From assembly GCA_016195325.1 (NCBI GenBank), contig JACPZX010000003.1, positions 1 through 64,000 on the forward strand: a stretch of 64,000 nt of DNA, in the 5' to 3' direction. Both the position numbers and the translations under genes were made by a program. Position 1 is the first letter of the stretch, and each line of letters opens with the position of its first letter. Below the pieces are notes generated by a model. That model did not search any database. It saw only the letters and a list, made by a program, of their open reading frames with translations, and was not told the origin of the DNA. Source of the stretch: Acidobacteriota bacterium. Lineage in GTDB: Bacteria > Acidobacteriota > Polarisedimenticolia > JACPZX01. Shown here piece after piece: positions 25,972 to 34,557 of this stretch.

Positions 25972-28662
25972 TCAGCTCCCGAGCACGGCGTCGGTCAGGA
26001 CCTTGCGACCCGCGAGCGAGACGCGGAGACCGTAGACGGCGAGGGCCGCACCGATGCCGAGCACGAGCAGCGTGCTCGAGGCGTACCACGCGCCGGAATC
26101 AGACGTCATCGGGGTCATCAGGAGCAGCCCCGCGTAGAACTCGAGCACGATCCCGGTGAGCAGCCCGAATCGGAGAAAGACCGTGAGCGCGAGGATTGCC
26201 GCCGCGAGCTGGAAGACGAACTCGTACGCCGGGGCCGGCGCCGTGAGGCTCGTGACCAGCGACATGAGAAGCACGAACGCCGCCATCGCGACCCACGGGA
26301 CCCGCAGGACGAGCTGAAGGACCAGAAGCGAGACGATGAGCACCATCGGGAAGAAGAACGCCGCGGCGGAAAGCTCGGCGGCGTTGCCCGCCGCGAATCG
26401 GAAACCCGTGAGGCTGTGGAACTCGAGCCAGTACGGAGGGTTGAGGAACTCGGGGGCGGGCAGACCCGCCGCGCGCGAGAGGAGCGGCCAGGACTGCTTC
26501 AGGAGCGTGAGCGCGATCGCGGCGAGAAGCCCGACGACCACGTCGCGGCCGACGAGCGGATCGCGCCACCTCCCGTCGAGGAGCCGCATCCATGAGATGA
26601 GGACTCGCGGCCAGAGGCGTCTCAGGTACGGCTCGATCGCGACGTAGAAGATCCATGTCAGGCATGCGATGTACGCCGGATACGCGAGGTTGTTGAAGAG
26701 CAGGACGACTTCTTCGATCCCGGAGGCATGATGCAGCTTCAGTGCGATCACGAGGGTGAGCGCGGAGAAGCAGAAGATGGAAACGCGCGTCGCGCCGCGC
26801 CGGTCGCCGCGACCCAGGCGGAGATTCCGGCGGGCGAGAACAACGCTGCCTCCGATGACGCCGACGAACGTCAGGATGATGAGTCCCTCGACCACTCTCC
26901 CGCCGGGCGTCGGGGCGCTCGTCGGGGCGGCCGACTCGCCCGTCCATGGGGCGTCGATCCGGAGTCCGACCGGCCGCCCTTGATGCGCGGCCGCCTCGAT
27001 TCGGATCGTCTCCTCCGGCGCGCCCGGGTAGGCTCCCTCCCACGTGGCGCGCGCCTCGCCGTACGGTGCGGGCCGATCATCCGGCTCAACCCTCCTGAGG
27101 GTGCCGATGTCGAAGCCGGCGAGCCTCAGGAACGTTGTCCAGTCCGGGTCGGCGGGGGGCCCACGATCGGCCTTCTCGTCCCCTGGGACGACGCTCAGCT
27201 CCCGAAGCCTCCCGTCGGGCTCGAGGATGACCCCGACCATCCCGGGAACGAGAGGGGGCGGATCCCGGAGGCTCACCATCTGCCCAGAGTAGGCGAACAA
27301 CGGACGCGGGCTCTGCCGGTACCAGAAATAGATCGCGGAGGGAGCCGTGCGACCGAGCCGCTCCCACCGGAACGATGCGTCCGCTGTGAGGTGTTTCAGG
27401 TACGGCTCGTTCAGCGTGAAGCCGTGCGCGCTGTCCGCCGCGCTCTCCGGACCGCCGATCTGGCGGATGATCTCCTGTGCCCTCTCGACCAGGACCTCGG
27501 GAGGCTTGGGGAGGGGCACGATTCGAGTGAGCTGCGTGCGGGAGGACAGCGCGACCACCAGAGCCACACCGGCCATGAGTGCGACGCCGCACGCAACTGC
27601 GGCCGCGGGGGAAAGCCCTCCGACGTCCCCCGCTTCCGCGACGAGCCGGGGCGACGGTGTCTCGCCGGCGGCGAGCGCCGCCGCAAGGGGATCGCCGCCG
27701 GGAAGCGATGCCGCCACCGCCAACGCCGAAGCCGGACGCTCGCGAGGATCGATCGCGAGGCACCGTTGGATGACGCGCTCGACCGCCGGGTCGAGATCCC
27801 CGACGACGCTCGACGGCGTCATCGGTGTCGACTCGCGCTTGAGACGCAGGAGCTCCGGGAGCGTCGACGCCCTGAAGCCGGGCTGTCCGGTGAAGATCTC
27901 GTAGAGGACGAGGCCCAATGCGTACACGTCGCTCCGGACGGTGACGGCCGTGCCCGTCAGCTGCTCCGGCGCCATGTACGCCGGGGTGCCGGCCCCGACG
28001 TCCTTCCGCGTGACTTCATCGGCGAGGATCGCGAGGCCGAAGTCGGTGATGCGGGCCCGTCCCCGGCCGTCGATCATCACGTTCGCGGGCTTGAGATCCC
28101 GGTGGAGCACCCCCTGGTCGTGAGCGGCCGCGAGCCCGGCGCAGATCTGGCGAGCGAGCTGGACCGCCTTGTCGTGCGAGAGCCTGCCGATCCGCAGGAT
28201 GAGGCTGGCGAGGTTCTCGCCGTCCACATACTCCATCGTGATGACGTGCCGCCCGTCGGCCTCCGCGGCGTCGTACACGCGGCAGACGTTGGGGTGCGAG
28301 ATCTGCCGCGCGGTTCTCACCTCGTTGAGAAGGCGCGAGAGCCGCGCGGGATCCTTCTCCAGCGCTTGAGGCAGGAGTTTGAGCGCGACCTGCTGGCCGA
28401 GCTTCAGATCATCGGCCCGATAGACCTCGCCCATCCCTCCGGAGCCGAGGCGGGCGACGATCCGGAAGCGGCCGGCGAGCACGGCCCCGGGGAGGAAGCG
28501 GCCGTGGCCCAGCGAATCAGTCGACGGAGGTCGTCCGATGGACTCGGGGAAGTTTTTCGTCGGCTGAGCGGAGGTCCCGAACCCGCCGAGCGCCGCGCCG
28601 CAGGTCGGACACGCGGCGGTTTCCTCCGTCACTTCGGCCGAGCACGCCGGGCAGCGCGTCAT
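25972..28662 (-). CDS. Ser/Thr protein kinase with zinc ribbon and C-terminal membrane domain
   Basis: An 896-residue protein. A double-CPxC zinc ribbon (Cys 4, 7, 18, 21) is at the N-terminus. The PknB-type kinase follows: glycine loop GSGGMG at 73-78, Lys 95 in VALK, HRDLKPANV at 187-195, DFG at 207-209, and an APE-type MAPEQL. A single membrane helix at about 380-400 leads to an extracytoplasmic region (about 410-610), and from about residue 620 there are some eight further hydrophobic helices. All catalytic residues are present, so it should be active and may phosphorylate cytoplasmic partners in response to an unknown signal sensed by the membrane part. The far-upstream reading in the same frame is a shadow of TVP38. 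Confidence 0.88.
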   Translation of the reverse strand: MTRCPACSAEVTEETAACPTCGAALGGFGTSAQPTKNFPESIGRPPSTDSLGHGRFLPGAVLAGRFRIVARLGSGGMGEVYRADDLKLGQQVALKLLPQALEKDPARLSRLLNEVRTARQISHPNVCRVYDAAEADGRHVITMEYVDGENLASLILRIGRLSHDKAVQLARQICAGLAAAHDQGVLHRDLKPANVMIDGRGRARITDFGLAILADEVTRKDVGAGTPAYMAPEQLTGTAVTVRSDVYALGLVLYEIFTGQPGFRASTLPELLRLKRESTPMTPSSVVGDLDPAVERVIQRCLAIDPRERPASALAVAASLPGGDPLAAALAAGETPSPRLVAEAGDVGGLSPAAAVACGVALMAGVALVVALSSRTQLTRIVPLPKPPEVLVERAQEIIRQIGGPESAADSAHGFTLNEPYLKHLTADASFRWERLGRTAPSAIYFWYRQSPRPLFAYSGQMVSLRDPPPLVPGMVGVILEPDGRLRELSVVPGDEKADRGPPADPDWTTFLRLAGFDIGTLRRVEPDDRPAPYGEARATWEGAYPGAPEETIRIEAAAHQGRPVGLRIDAPWTGESAAPTSAPTPGGRVVEGLIILTFVGVIGGSVVLARRNLRLGRGDRRGATRVSIFCFSALTLVIALKLHHASGIEEVVLLFNNLAYPAYIACLTWIFYVAIEPYLRRLWPRVLISWMRLLDGRWRDPLVGRDVVVGLLAAIALTLLKQSWPLLSRAAGLPAPEFLNPPYWLEFHSLTGFRFAAGNAAELSAAAFFFPMVLIVSLLVLQLVLRVPWVAMAAFVLLMSLVTSLTAPAPAYEFVFQLAAAILALTVFLRFGLLTGIVLEFYAGLLLMTPMTSDSGAWYASSTLLVLGIGAALAVYGLRVSLAGRKVLTDAVLGS

Positions 28663-28688
28663 CCGGCCAGAATGCCACAGCCCGGCGC

Positions 28689-29426
28689 TTACTTCTCGGT
28701 CGCCTCCTTCAGCGCCTTCTGCGCGGTGCGCGTGACCAGCGTCGTCACGACGACGGTGGCGAGGAGGCCCAGCCCCAGCACCGCGTAATAGCCGGCGCCC
28801 TTCTGGACGGCGGCCCCCGACGCGAGCGCGGCGACGTCGCCGGCGAGCTTTCCGTAGTACACGTAGAGGATCGTACCCGGAATCATCCCGACGCTGGCGG
28901 CGACGTAGTCGGTGAAGGAGACCTTCGTCAGGCCGAGGGCGTAGTTGAGGAGGTTGAAGGGGAAGATCGGCGAGAGGCGGAGGAGGAAGACGAGCTTTTT
29001 CCCCTGCGCGCCGACGGCTCGGTCGATCGAGGCGAAGCGCGCGTTTCCCGCGATCTTCTTCTCGATCGCGGCGCGGGCGAGATGTCGCGAGACGAGGAAG
29101 GCGGCCGACGATCCGATCGTGGCCGCGATGTAGACGTAGAGGGTCCCCCAGCCGAGGCCGAAGATCGCCCCGGCCGCGAGGGTGAGGATCGATCCGGGGA
29201 CGAAGGCGACGGCCGCCAGCGCGTACCCCAGGATGAAGACGACCGGCCCCCACACGCCGAGGCCGTTCACCCAGGCCGCGAACTGCGGGAGGAAGGCGGC
29301 CGCGCGCCGCCCGAAGAGGACGAGCCCGGCGACGGCGACGAGCGCCAGGGCGATCTTCACGATGGGGAGCCCGGGCTTCTTCTCGGAGGCGGCGAGCACT
29401 CGGGGGTCGGCGGTGGCTTCGTTCAT
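28689..29426 (-). CDS. TVP38/TMEM64 (DedA-like) membrane protein
   Basis: A 245-residue integral membrane protein with a first helix at about 22-42 and the SNARE-associated core: GYALAAVAFVPGSILTLAAG, the IFPFNLLNYALGLTKVSFTDY segment with its re-entrant PxxxxNYxxG motif, and the C-terminal helix. TVP38/DedA proteins are implicated in lipid (undecaprenyl-phosphate or phospholipid) translocation. The ATG follows GGAGA by 8 bases; an in-frame GTG lies 27 bases upstream. In many bacteria this family is linked to mercuric-reductase-like flavoproteins; one such flavoprotein ends at base 435. Confidence 0.9.
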   Translation of the reverse strand: MNEATADPRVLAASEKKPGLPIVKIALALVAVAGLVLFGRRAAAFLPQFAAWVNGLGVWGPVVFILGYALAAVAFVPGSILTLAAGAIFGLGWGTLYVYIAATIGSSAAFLVSRHLARAAIEKKIAGNARFASIDRAVGAQGKKLVFLLRLSPIFPFNLLNYALGLTKVSFTDYVAASVGMIPGTILYVYYGKLAGDVAALASGAAVQKGAGYYAVLGLGLLATVVVTTLVTRTAQKALKEATEK

Positions 29427-29508
29427 GGGAGGCTTCTCCTTGTCGGGCGTCACGATCTCACCCCATGGGATGCCGATCCCGCCGTCCGGGTTTCCCCGCC
29501 CCGGACCG

Positions 29509-30612
29509 CTATCGGAGCACCGCCATCGCCGCCGCGCCGAGGAGGGCCGCGAGAGGGAGGGTCGTCACCCACGCGAGGACCACGGCCCCCGCCATCCGCC
29601 ACCGCATCTCGCCCGAGGCGGCGCCGATGCCGAAGATGCCGCCTGTCGCGACGTGGGTCGTCGACACCGGGAGACCGAGTCGCGACGCCCCGACCACCAG
29701 GATCGACGTCGAGAGATTTCCGGCGAGACCCTGACCCTCGTTCATGGGCGTGACCTTCTTCGCGAGCGTCTCGGCCACGCGGCGCGCGCCGAAAAGGCCG
29801 CCGGCCGCCATCGCCGCCGCGACAGCCACCGCGCCAGCCCCGGGGCCGAGCACCGAGGCGCCGACGACGAGCCCGAGGACCTTCGGCGTGTCGTTGAGGC
29901 CGCGCGCGAACCCCACCACCGCGGCGCTCGTGACGTGCCCCGCGGTGACCACGGACTGGGCGGAGACGCCGGCGAAGCTCCCGACGTAGCGCCTACGGCA
30001 TTCCTCGGCGCTCGAATCGACGAGGACGGCCAGCCTTCCGCCGGCCGCGCGCGACATCGCGCCCGCCGTCGCCGCCACCGGCAACCACTCCTCGCCGACG
30101 CACACGCAGGTCGCCGCCTCGACGCCGAGCCGGCGGCGTGACCCGCGGCCCGCGACGTAGATCCCGGAGGCGAGCACGATGGCGAGGAGGGGGCTGGCCA
30201 CCAGCGGGAGGATGAAGGTCGCCCCGAGAGCGCCGAGGTTCAGCGCGGACCCCGCAACGACGAAGCCCGCCCCCGCGAGGCCGCCGAGGAGGGCGTGCGT
30301 CGTCGAGACGGGGAACCCGAACCGCGTCGCGAGGAGGACCGTCGCCCCGGCCGCGAGACCCGCCGCCGCGAGGAAGGCCGGCGTCAGCGCGGCCTGCGGC
30401 ACGAGCCCCCTCGTCGAGAAGGCGCTCACGAGCCCCGAGGCGAGGAAGATCGATGCGAGAGAACCGAGGAGTGTCGAGACCGTCGCGAGCGCGAGGGCCC
30501 TGCGGTAGCTGAGCACGCCCGCCCCGTACAGCGTCGCCACACCCTTCATGTTGTCGTTCGCGCCGTTCACGAAGGCGACGAGGACCGCCGCCGCGAGGAC
30601 GAGGGCGCCCAC
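29509..30612 (-). CDS. PiT-family inorganic phosphate transporter
   Basis: A 367-residue integral membrane protein with about ten hydrophobic helices and the two internally repeated PiT signatures: VAFVNGANDNMKGVATL in the first half and GFARGLNDTPKVLGL in the second, plus two GFPVSTTHALLGG / GLPVSTTHVATGG repeats. PiT carriers import phosphate with protons or metal-phosphate complexes. A GTG start lies 1 base after the stop of arsM, so the two are co-transcribed. Phosphate and arsenate are chemical analogues, which may explain the pairing. It could alternatively be a sulfate permease-like PiT; the signatures favour phosphate. Confidence 0.9.
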   Translation of the reverse strand: MGALVLAAAVLVAFVNGANDNMKGVATLYGAGVLSYRRALALATVSTLLGSLASIFLASGLVSAFSTRGLVPQAALTPAFLAAAGLAAGATVLLATRFGFPVSTTHALLGGLAGAGFVVAGSALNLGALGATFILPLVASPLLAIVLASGIYVAGRGSRRRLGVEAATCVCVGEEWLPVAATAGAMSRAAGGRLAVLVDSSAEECRRRYVGSFAGVSAQSVVTAGHVTSAAVVGFARGLNDTPKVLGLVVGASVLGPGAGAVAVAAAMAAGGLFGARRVAETLAKKVTPMNEGQGLAGNLSTSILVVGASRLGLPVSTTHVATGGIFGIGAASGEMRWRMAGAVVLAWVTTLPLAALLGAAAMAVLR

Positions 30613-30613
30613 G

Positions 30614-31789
30614 TCAGCAGCACTCCCCCGGGGCGCAGCACGCGGCGCCTCCCTCGGAGGTCGCGTCGTAGTCGAGCCCCTTGGTCTCCCTCGGGTCCCT
30701 CGGCGCCGTGCGCGCGCAGTCGAACCCCTTGCGCTCTCCTTCTGGAATCTCCGTGTGCGGCGGGACGGCGATGATCTCGGCGGCGTAGGGCTCGGCGGTC
30801 AGAATCCGGTATGTCTTGGCGCAGACCGCGGCGCGCTCGCCGCGGCGAAGCACGTGGTGGTCGTCGTCCTCGACCTGCTTCCACGGGCCGCGGTAGATGA
30901 CCGCCTGGTTCGCGTCGAGGCAGGGGCCCTCCTTCCCCTTCCTCGCGGTGACGGTGATGGAGCGGAACTCGATCCCGCGCACGGTGCGGAAGGGAGCGCT
31001 CTCCCACCTGTCGAGGGCGACGCCGTAGAAGCCCGCCCGTTCGAGTCCGTGCAGAAGCTCCGTCTCCTGGAAGGCGCCGCTCACGCAGCCGCTCCAGAGG
31101 TCGGCGTCGGCCTTGAGGTCATCGGGAACGACCTCGTCGCTGACGATGTCCGAGATCGCGATGCGGCCGGAGGGCTTCAGCACGCGGAAGATCTCGCGGA
31201 GGAGCTTCGGCTTGTCCTCCTCGCGCACGAGGTTCAGGACGCAGTTCGAGACGACGACGTCGATCGACGCGTCGGGAATCATGGGCGATTCGCGCCTCAG
31301 CCGCTCCGCGGCCTCCTCGAGGGACGCGAGATCGTCCGCGCCCCGCACCGGGTTCTCCTTCAGCCACGCGTCCATGAGATCGAGATCGAGGGCGAGGTCC
31401 TGGATGCGCCCCCGCCGGAACGTCGTCACGTCGAACCCGATCGCCCCGGCGACGCGCGGGGCCGACCGCCGCGCGAGGGCGAGCATCTCGTCGTTCATGT
31501 CGACGCCCGTGACGCGCCCGCGCGGCCCGGCGATCTGCGCCGCGATGAAGGCGATCTTCCCTCCCCCGCTTCCCAGATCGAGGACGGCATCTCCCTCCCG
31601 GACGTACCGCGAGGGGTCTCCGCAGCCGTAGTCCCTCTCGAGGACCTCGGCCGGGATGGCCGCGAGGTACCGGGGGTCGTAGTCGATGGGGCAGCAGAGC
31701 GCCGCCTCCGCTTTCGCCGCCCCTTTCGAGTAGCGCTCGCGGACGGCGCGCTCCACGTCGAGGACGGAGTTCTCTGCGCGCGGGTTCAT
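30614..31789 (-). CDS. arsM: Arsenite S-adenosylmethionine methyltransferase (ArsM-like)
   Basis: A 391-residue methyltransferase. Motif I is VLDLGSGGGKIAFIAAQ, with GVDMNDEMLALA following. Candidate arsenic-binding cysteines include the CC pair in ALCCPID, and the Cys in VSNCVLNLV and WSGCVSGAF, the usual three or four conserved positions. The C-terminus ends in EGGAACCAPGECC, a cysteine-rich tail of several ArsM proteins. Methylation converts arsenite to volatile or less toxic species. It is co-transcribed with a phosphate transporter. No ars repressor or efflux gene is adjacent, so regulation is not visible here. Confidence 0.9.
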   Translation of the reverse strand: MNPRAENSVLDVERAVRERYSKGAAKAEAALCCPIDYDPRYLAAIPAEVLERDYGCGDPSRYVREGDAVLDLGSGGGKIAFIAAQIAGPRGRVTGVDMNDEMLALARRSAPRVAGAIGFDVTTFRRGRIQDLALDLDLMDAWLKENPVRGADDLASLEEAAERLRRESPMIPDASIDVVVSNCVLNLVREEDKPKLLREIFRVLKPSGRIAISDIVSDEVVPDDLKADADLWSGCVSGAFQETELLHGLERAGFYGVALDRWESAPFRTVRGIEFRSITVTARKGKEGPCLDANQAVIYRGPWKQVEDDDHHVLRRGERAAVCAKTYRILTAEPYAAEIIAVPPHTEIPEGERKGFDCARTAPRDPRETKGLDYDATSEGGAACCAPGECC

Positions 31790-31845
31790 CGGACACTCTC
31801 CTTCGTCCCGGTCACCGGTCGGATGCCGTCCGGCCTCCCCGGGTT

Positions 31846-32619
31846 TCACCTTCTCCGGGCGTCGCTGTTCCTGGCGCCGAACTCGCGCCAGAGAGCGATT
31901 CCCCCTTCGATTCCGGCCTTGTTGTCGACGAGGACCACGTCGGGACCGGGCTTGAAGGAGACGTGCTTCGCGTTGCCGCCGCCGACGTACAGGCGATCGA
32001 AGTTGACGAGCCGCCTCAGCGTGTCGATCGCGATCCGCACCCGCCGGTTCCACTTCTTGTTGCCGATCTTCTCCCGCGCCGCCTCGCCGAGCTGCTGGTC
32101 GTAGTCCTCCCCCTTGCGGAAGGGGTGGTGCGCGATCTCGAGGTGCGGCGCGAGCCGGCCGTGCGAGTAGAGGCCGGTCCCGAAGCCGGTCCCGAGCGTG
32201 ACGACCATCTCGATCCCCCGGCCGCGGATCACGCCGAGCCCCTGCATGTCGGCGTCGTTGATCACGCGGACCGGCTTGCCGAGGCGTCGGTGAAGCGCCC
32301 CCGCGAGATCGAAGCCACGCCAGCCGTCATTCCGGAGGTTGGGCGCGGTGAAGACCACGCCGTCGCGCACGACCCCCGGGAAGCCGACGGAGACGCGGTC
32401 GAACGCCGGAAGCGGCTTCACGAGGGCGGCGAGCGCGGCGACGATCTTCGCGGGGGGCGCGCCGACCGGCGTCTCGACGCGAACACGGTCGGTCATCATC
32501 TTCCCCTCTTCGTCGAGGACCGACGCCTTCAAGCCGGTGCCGCCGACGTCGATGGCCAGCGTGTGGCGGTGCGACGCGGCCGATCCTGCGGCGGGCTGCG
32601 CTTTCGTTCGTGGCGCCAT
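31846..32619 (-). CDS. ROK-family kinase, polyphosphate glucokinase-like
   Basis: A 257-residue sugar kinase with the actin-like fold. The phosphate-1 motif is AIDVGGTGLKASVLDEEG, and the phosphate-2 loop is TLGTGFGTGLYSHGRL. The LPAFDRVSVGFPGVVRDG segment and the EIAHHPFRKGEDYDQQLG region match polyphosphate glucokinases (PPGK) rather than generic ROK repressors. It would make glucose-6-phosphate using polyphosphate and/or ATP. The ATG is preceded by GGAGGAGA at 6-base spacing; an ATG 18 bases earlier overlaps the stop of nth and is a possible start. Confidence 0.82.
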   Translation of the reverse strand: MAPRTKAQPAAGSAASHRHTLAIDVGGTGLKASVLDEEGKMMTDRVRVETPVGAPPAKIVAALAALVKPLPAFDRVSVGFPGVVRDGVVFTAPNLRNDGWRGFDLAGALHRRLGKPVRVINDADMQGLGVIRGRGIEMVVTLGTGFGTGLYSHGRLAPHLEIAHHPFRKGEDYDQQLGEAAREKIGNKKWNRRVRIAIDTLRRLVNFDRLYVGGGNAKHVSFKPGPDVVLVDNKAGIEGGIALWREFGARNSDARRR

Positions 32620-32633
32620 CTCCGTCTCCTCCC

Positions 32634-33341
32634 TCATCGCTGGATCCGCCGGCGCGGACGCGCGGCGGGCTTCGCCGTCTTCTTCCGGAGCGCCGAGAAG
32701 TACGCGCAGCCCGGCGTGAGCGGGCACGCCTCGCAGCGCGGGCTTCTCGCCCCGCAGATCTTCCGGCCGTGCGTGATCAGGTTGACGTGGAAAGGGTACA
32801 TCTCCGAGGGTGGGGTCATCTCCTGGAGCAGAGCGTGCGCCCGATCCGGGGTCGCCTTCGGCGGGAAGAGGCCGAGCCGCTTCCCCACCCGGAAGATGTG
32901 CGTGTCCACCGGGATCACCGGCTTGCCGCACGAGAAGAGGAGCACGCACCGAATCGTCTTGAGCCCGACCCCCTTGAAGCCGCGAAGGTACTCCTCCGCC
33001 TCCGCGACCGGCAGGTCTCTCAGGAAGTCGAGATCGTACGCGCCGCGCTCCGCGAAGATCTTCCGCAGCACGTCCTGGATCCGCGCCGACTTGGTCGGCG
33101 CGAGGCCACCGACGCGGATCGTCGCGGCGAGCTGGCGGCGGGGGGAGGCGGCGACGGCGCTCCAGTCGGGGAAGCGCGCGCGCATCGCCTCCCACGCGCG
33201 ATCCCGGTTCCGGTCGTTGGTGTTCTGGGAGAGGATCGTGAGGATCAGCTCGTCGAGGGGCGCGAGCCGGGGGTGATCCGAGAGCGACGGGCGGCCGTAC
33301 GCGGCCTCGAGGGTCCCGATCACCTCGCCGAGCCCCTTCAT
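32634..33341 (-). CDS. nth: Endonuclease III-type DNA glycosylase/AP lyase
   Basis: A 235-residue HhH-GPD protein with every key residue: the catalytic Lys 128 in GVGLKTIRC, Asp 146 in PVDTHIFRV, and the [4Fe-4S] ligands Cys 196, 203, 206 and 212 in CGARSPRCEACPLTPGC (C-x6-C-x2-C-x5-C). It removes oxidised pyrimidines and nicks abasic sites. ATG chosen because it overlaps the stop of the lipoprotein gene upstream (ATGA); the extra N-terminal residues of the longer frame are unlike the family. Co-transcribed with two lipoproteins and a PPGK-like gene. Confidence 0.93.
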   Translation of the reverse strand: MKGLGEVIGTLEAAYGRPSLSDHPRLAPLDELILTILSQNTNDRNRDRAWEAMRARFPDWSAVAASPRRQLAATIRVGGLAPTKSARIQDVLRKIFAERGAYDLDFLRDLPVAEAEEYLRGFKGVGLKTIRCVLLFSCGKPVIPVDTHIFRVGKRLGLFPPKATPDRAHALLQEMTPPSEMYPFHVNLITHGRKICGARSPRCEACPLTPGCAYFSALRKKTAKPAARPRRRIQR

Positions 33342-34030
33342 CCCCTGGTCGCCTTCGGCTTCCACTCGACCGAGGAGTTCGGATCGGCGGCGATCGACTC
33401 GATGAGCCATCCCGTCGGGGAGGGGACCGTCTCGGTCGCCTTGCTCAGGATCCACTCGACGTCGACCGACTGGAGCAGCCGGTGGCTCGACAGCTCGTCG
33501 AACCCCACCGAGATCATCTCGAGGCGCCCCACGGGGTACCCCATGAGGTAGATGCGCACGCCGTCCGGGATCGCGTCGAGATGGAGGGTCTCGAGGTTCG
33601 TGACGACGCGCGTCCGCACACGCGCCGTCGCGCCGTCGTCCCTGACCTGGACCTCGATGGGAAACGACGCCGCACCCTTACCGAGCCCCAGGGCGCGAAA
33701 CATCGCGACGCCGAAGGGATCGGGGGCGAGCGAGCCCTCCTTCTTCGCCATGTCGAAGGCGCGCTGGCCCGCCTGGTACCTCCCCTCGAACGTGACGAGG
33801 TGGTTCCTGTATCCCTCGCTGTTCCCGTCCCCCGCGTCGCGCCGGAACGGCCCCCAGACGAGCGCCATCCCCCCGGAGTCCCGCTGGACGATGGCGGCGA
33901 GGTACCGCTCGACCGTCGCGGTGAGCCGCGAGTCGGTGCTCGTGCACGCGGAGGTCGCGGCGAGAGCGGCGACGAGGGCGAGACGCGCCGCGAGACGCGC
34001 GGGCATTCTCCCGCGAGCGCGCGCGCTCAT
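33338..34030 (-). CDS. Predicted lipoprotein of unknown function
   Basis: A 230-residue protein. The N-terminal hydrophobic segment RLAARLALVAALAATSAC ends in a lipobox (ATSAC), so Cys 29 would be lipidated. The rest contains no recognised domain; it has an NTF2-like feel in ERYLAAIVQRDSGGMALVWG, which is a helix then a short strand region. A single internal ATG (residue 9, MPARL) is an alternative start. It is coupled to the gene before and after it by ATGA overlaps. No function can be given. Confidence 0.7.
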   Translation of the reverse strand: MSARARGRMPARLAARLALVAALAATSACTSTDSRLTATVERYLAAIVQRDSGGMALVWGPFRRDAGDGNSEGYRNHLVTFEGRYQAGQRAFDMAKKEGSLAPDPFGVAMFRALGLGKGAASFPIEVQVRDDGATARVRTRVVTNLETLHLDAIPDGVRIYLMGYPVGRLEMISVGFDELSSHRLLQSVDVEWILSKATETVPSPTGWLIESIAADPNSSVEWKPKATRG

Positions 34031-34461
34031 GGAGCCGGCGGCGCGCCGCCCTCCGCGACGACGTCGTCGCCGGTGTTCAACGCGCCGTCCTGCCCCGCCG
34101 ATCGGATCGAGTAGCTCGTCCGGCTCGTCCTGCAGTCGTACGGGTTTCCCCACGGGTCCTTCTCGGGGAGGCTCGGCCCGCGCGACGGGAGCTTCGAGAT
34201 GAGCTCGGCGCACGAGCCGGCGTCGGGATACCCCGACTCGTCCGCCGCGTACTGCTCGAGGGCGCGGCGGGCGTTGCCGAGATCGGATTCCGCGCGGTCG
34301 CTCTTCCCACGATCGATGCCGCGCACGAGCCCCTTCGCGTAGGCGTCGGCGGCCTCGGCGGTCGCGTCCTGGGCGTCCTTCACGGGCGAGGTGGACGAGC
34401 ACGAGGCGGTCACCGCGAGCGCGGCGAGGGCGAGGAGGGCTCGAGGGAATCGAATCGTCAT
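34027..34461 (-). CDS. Lipoprotein with a GspG (type II secretion pseudopilin)-like C-terminal domain
   Basis: A 144-residue protein. MTIRFPRALLALAALAVTASC is a signal sequence with lipobox, so Cys 21 is the lipid anchor. The C-terminal ~80 residues match the globular T2SS GspG region: ALEQYAADESGYPDA, then PEKDPWGNPYDC, a SYSIRSAGQDG strand and an acidic NTGDD that resembles the calcium site of the major pseudopilin. The normal N-methylation GFTLIE helix is absent, so it is not a pilus subunit but a lipoprotein that borrows the domain. First gene of the operon towards nth. Confidence 0.75.
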   Translation of the reverse strand: MTIRFPRALLALAALAVTASCSSTSPVKDAQDATAEAADAYAKGLVRGIDRGKSDRAESDLGNARRALEQYAADESGYPDAGSCAELISKLPSRGPSLPEKDPWGNPYDCRTSRTSYSIRSAGQDGALNTGDDVVAEGGAPPAP

Positions 34462-34557
34462 GGTTCGATGATTCGCCACGATCTCCGGGGAGTCAAGGCG
34501 CGGCGGCCGCTTGCCCGGCCCCGAGGAGGGTGATAGCGTCCGCTTGGGGAGCTCGTC

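Noticed and set aside
28663-29253. Upstream extension of the kinase frame
   Set aside because: It runs through the TVP38 gene in another frame; the kinase begins at its zinc ribbon ATG at 28662.
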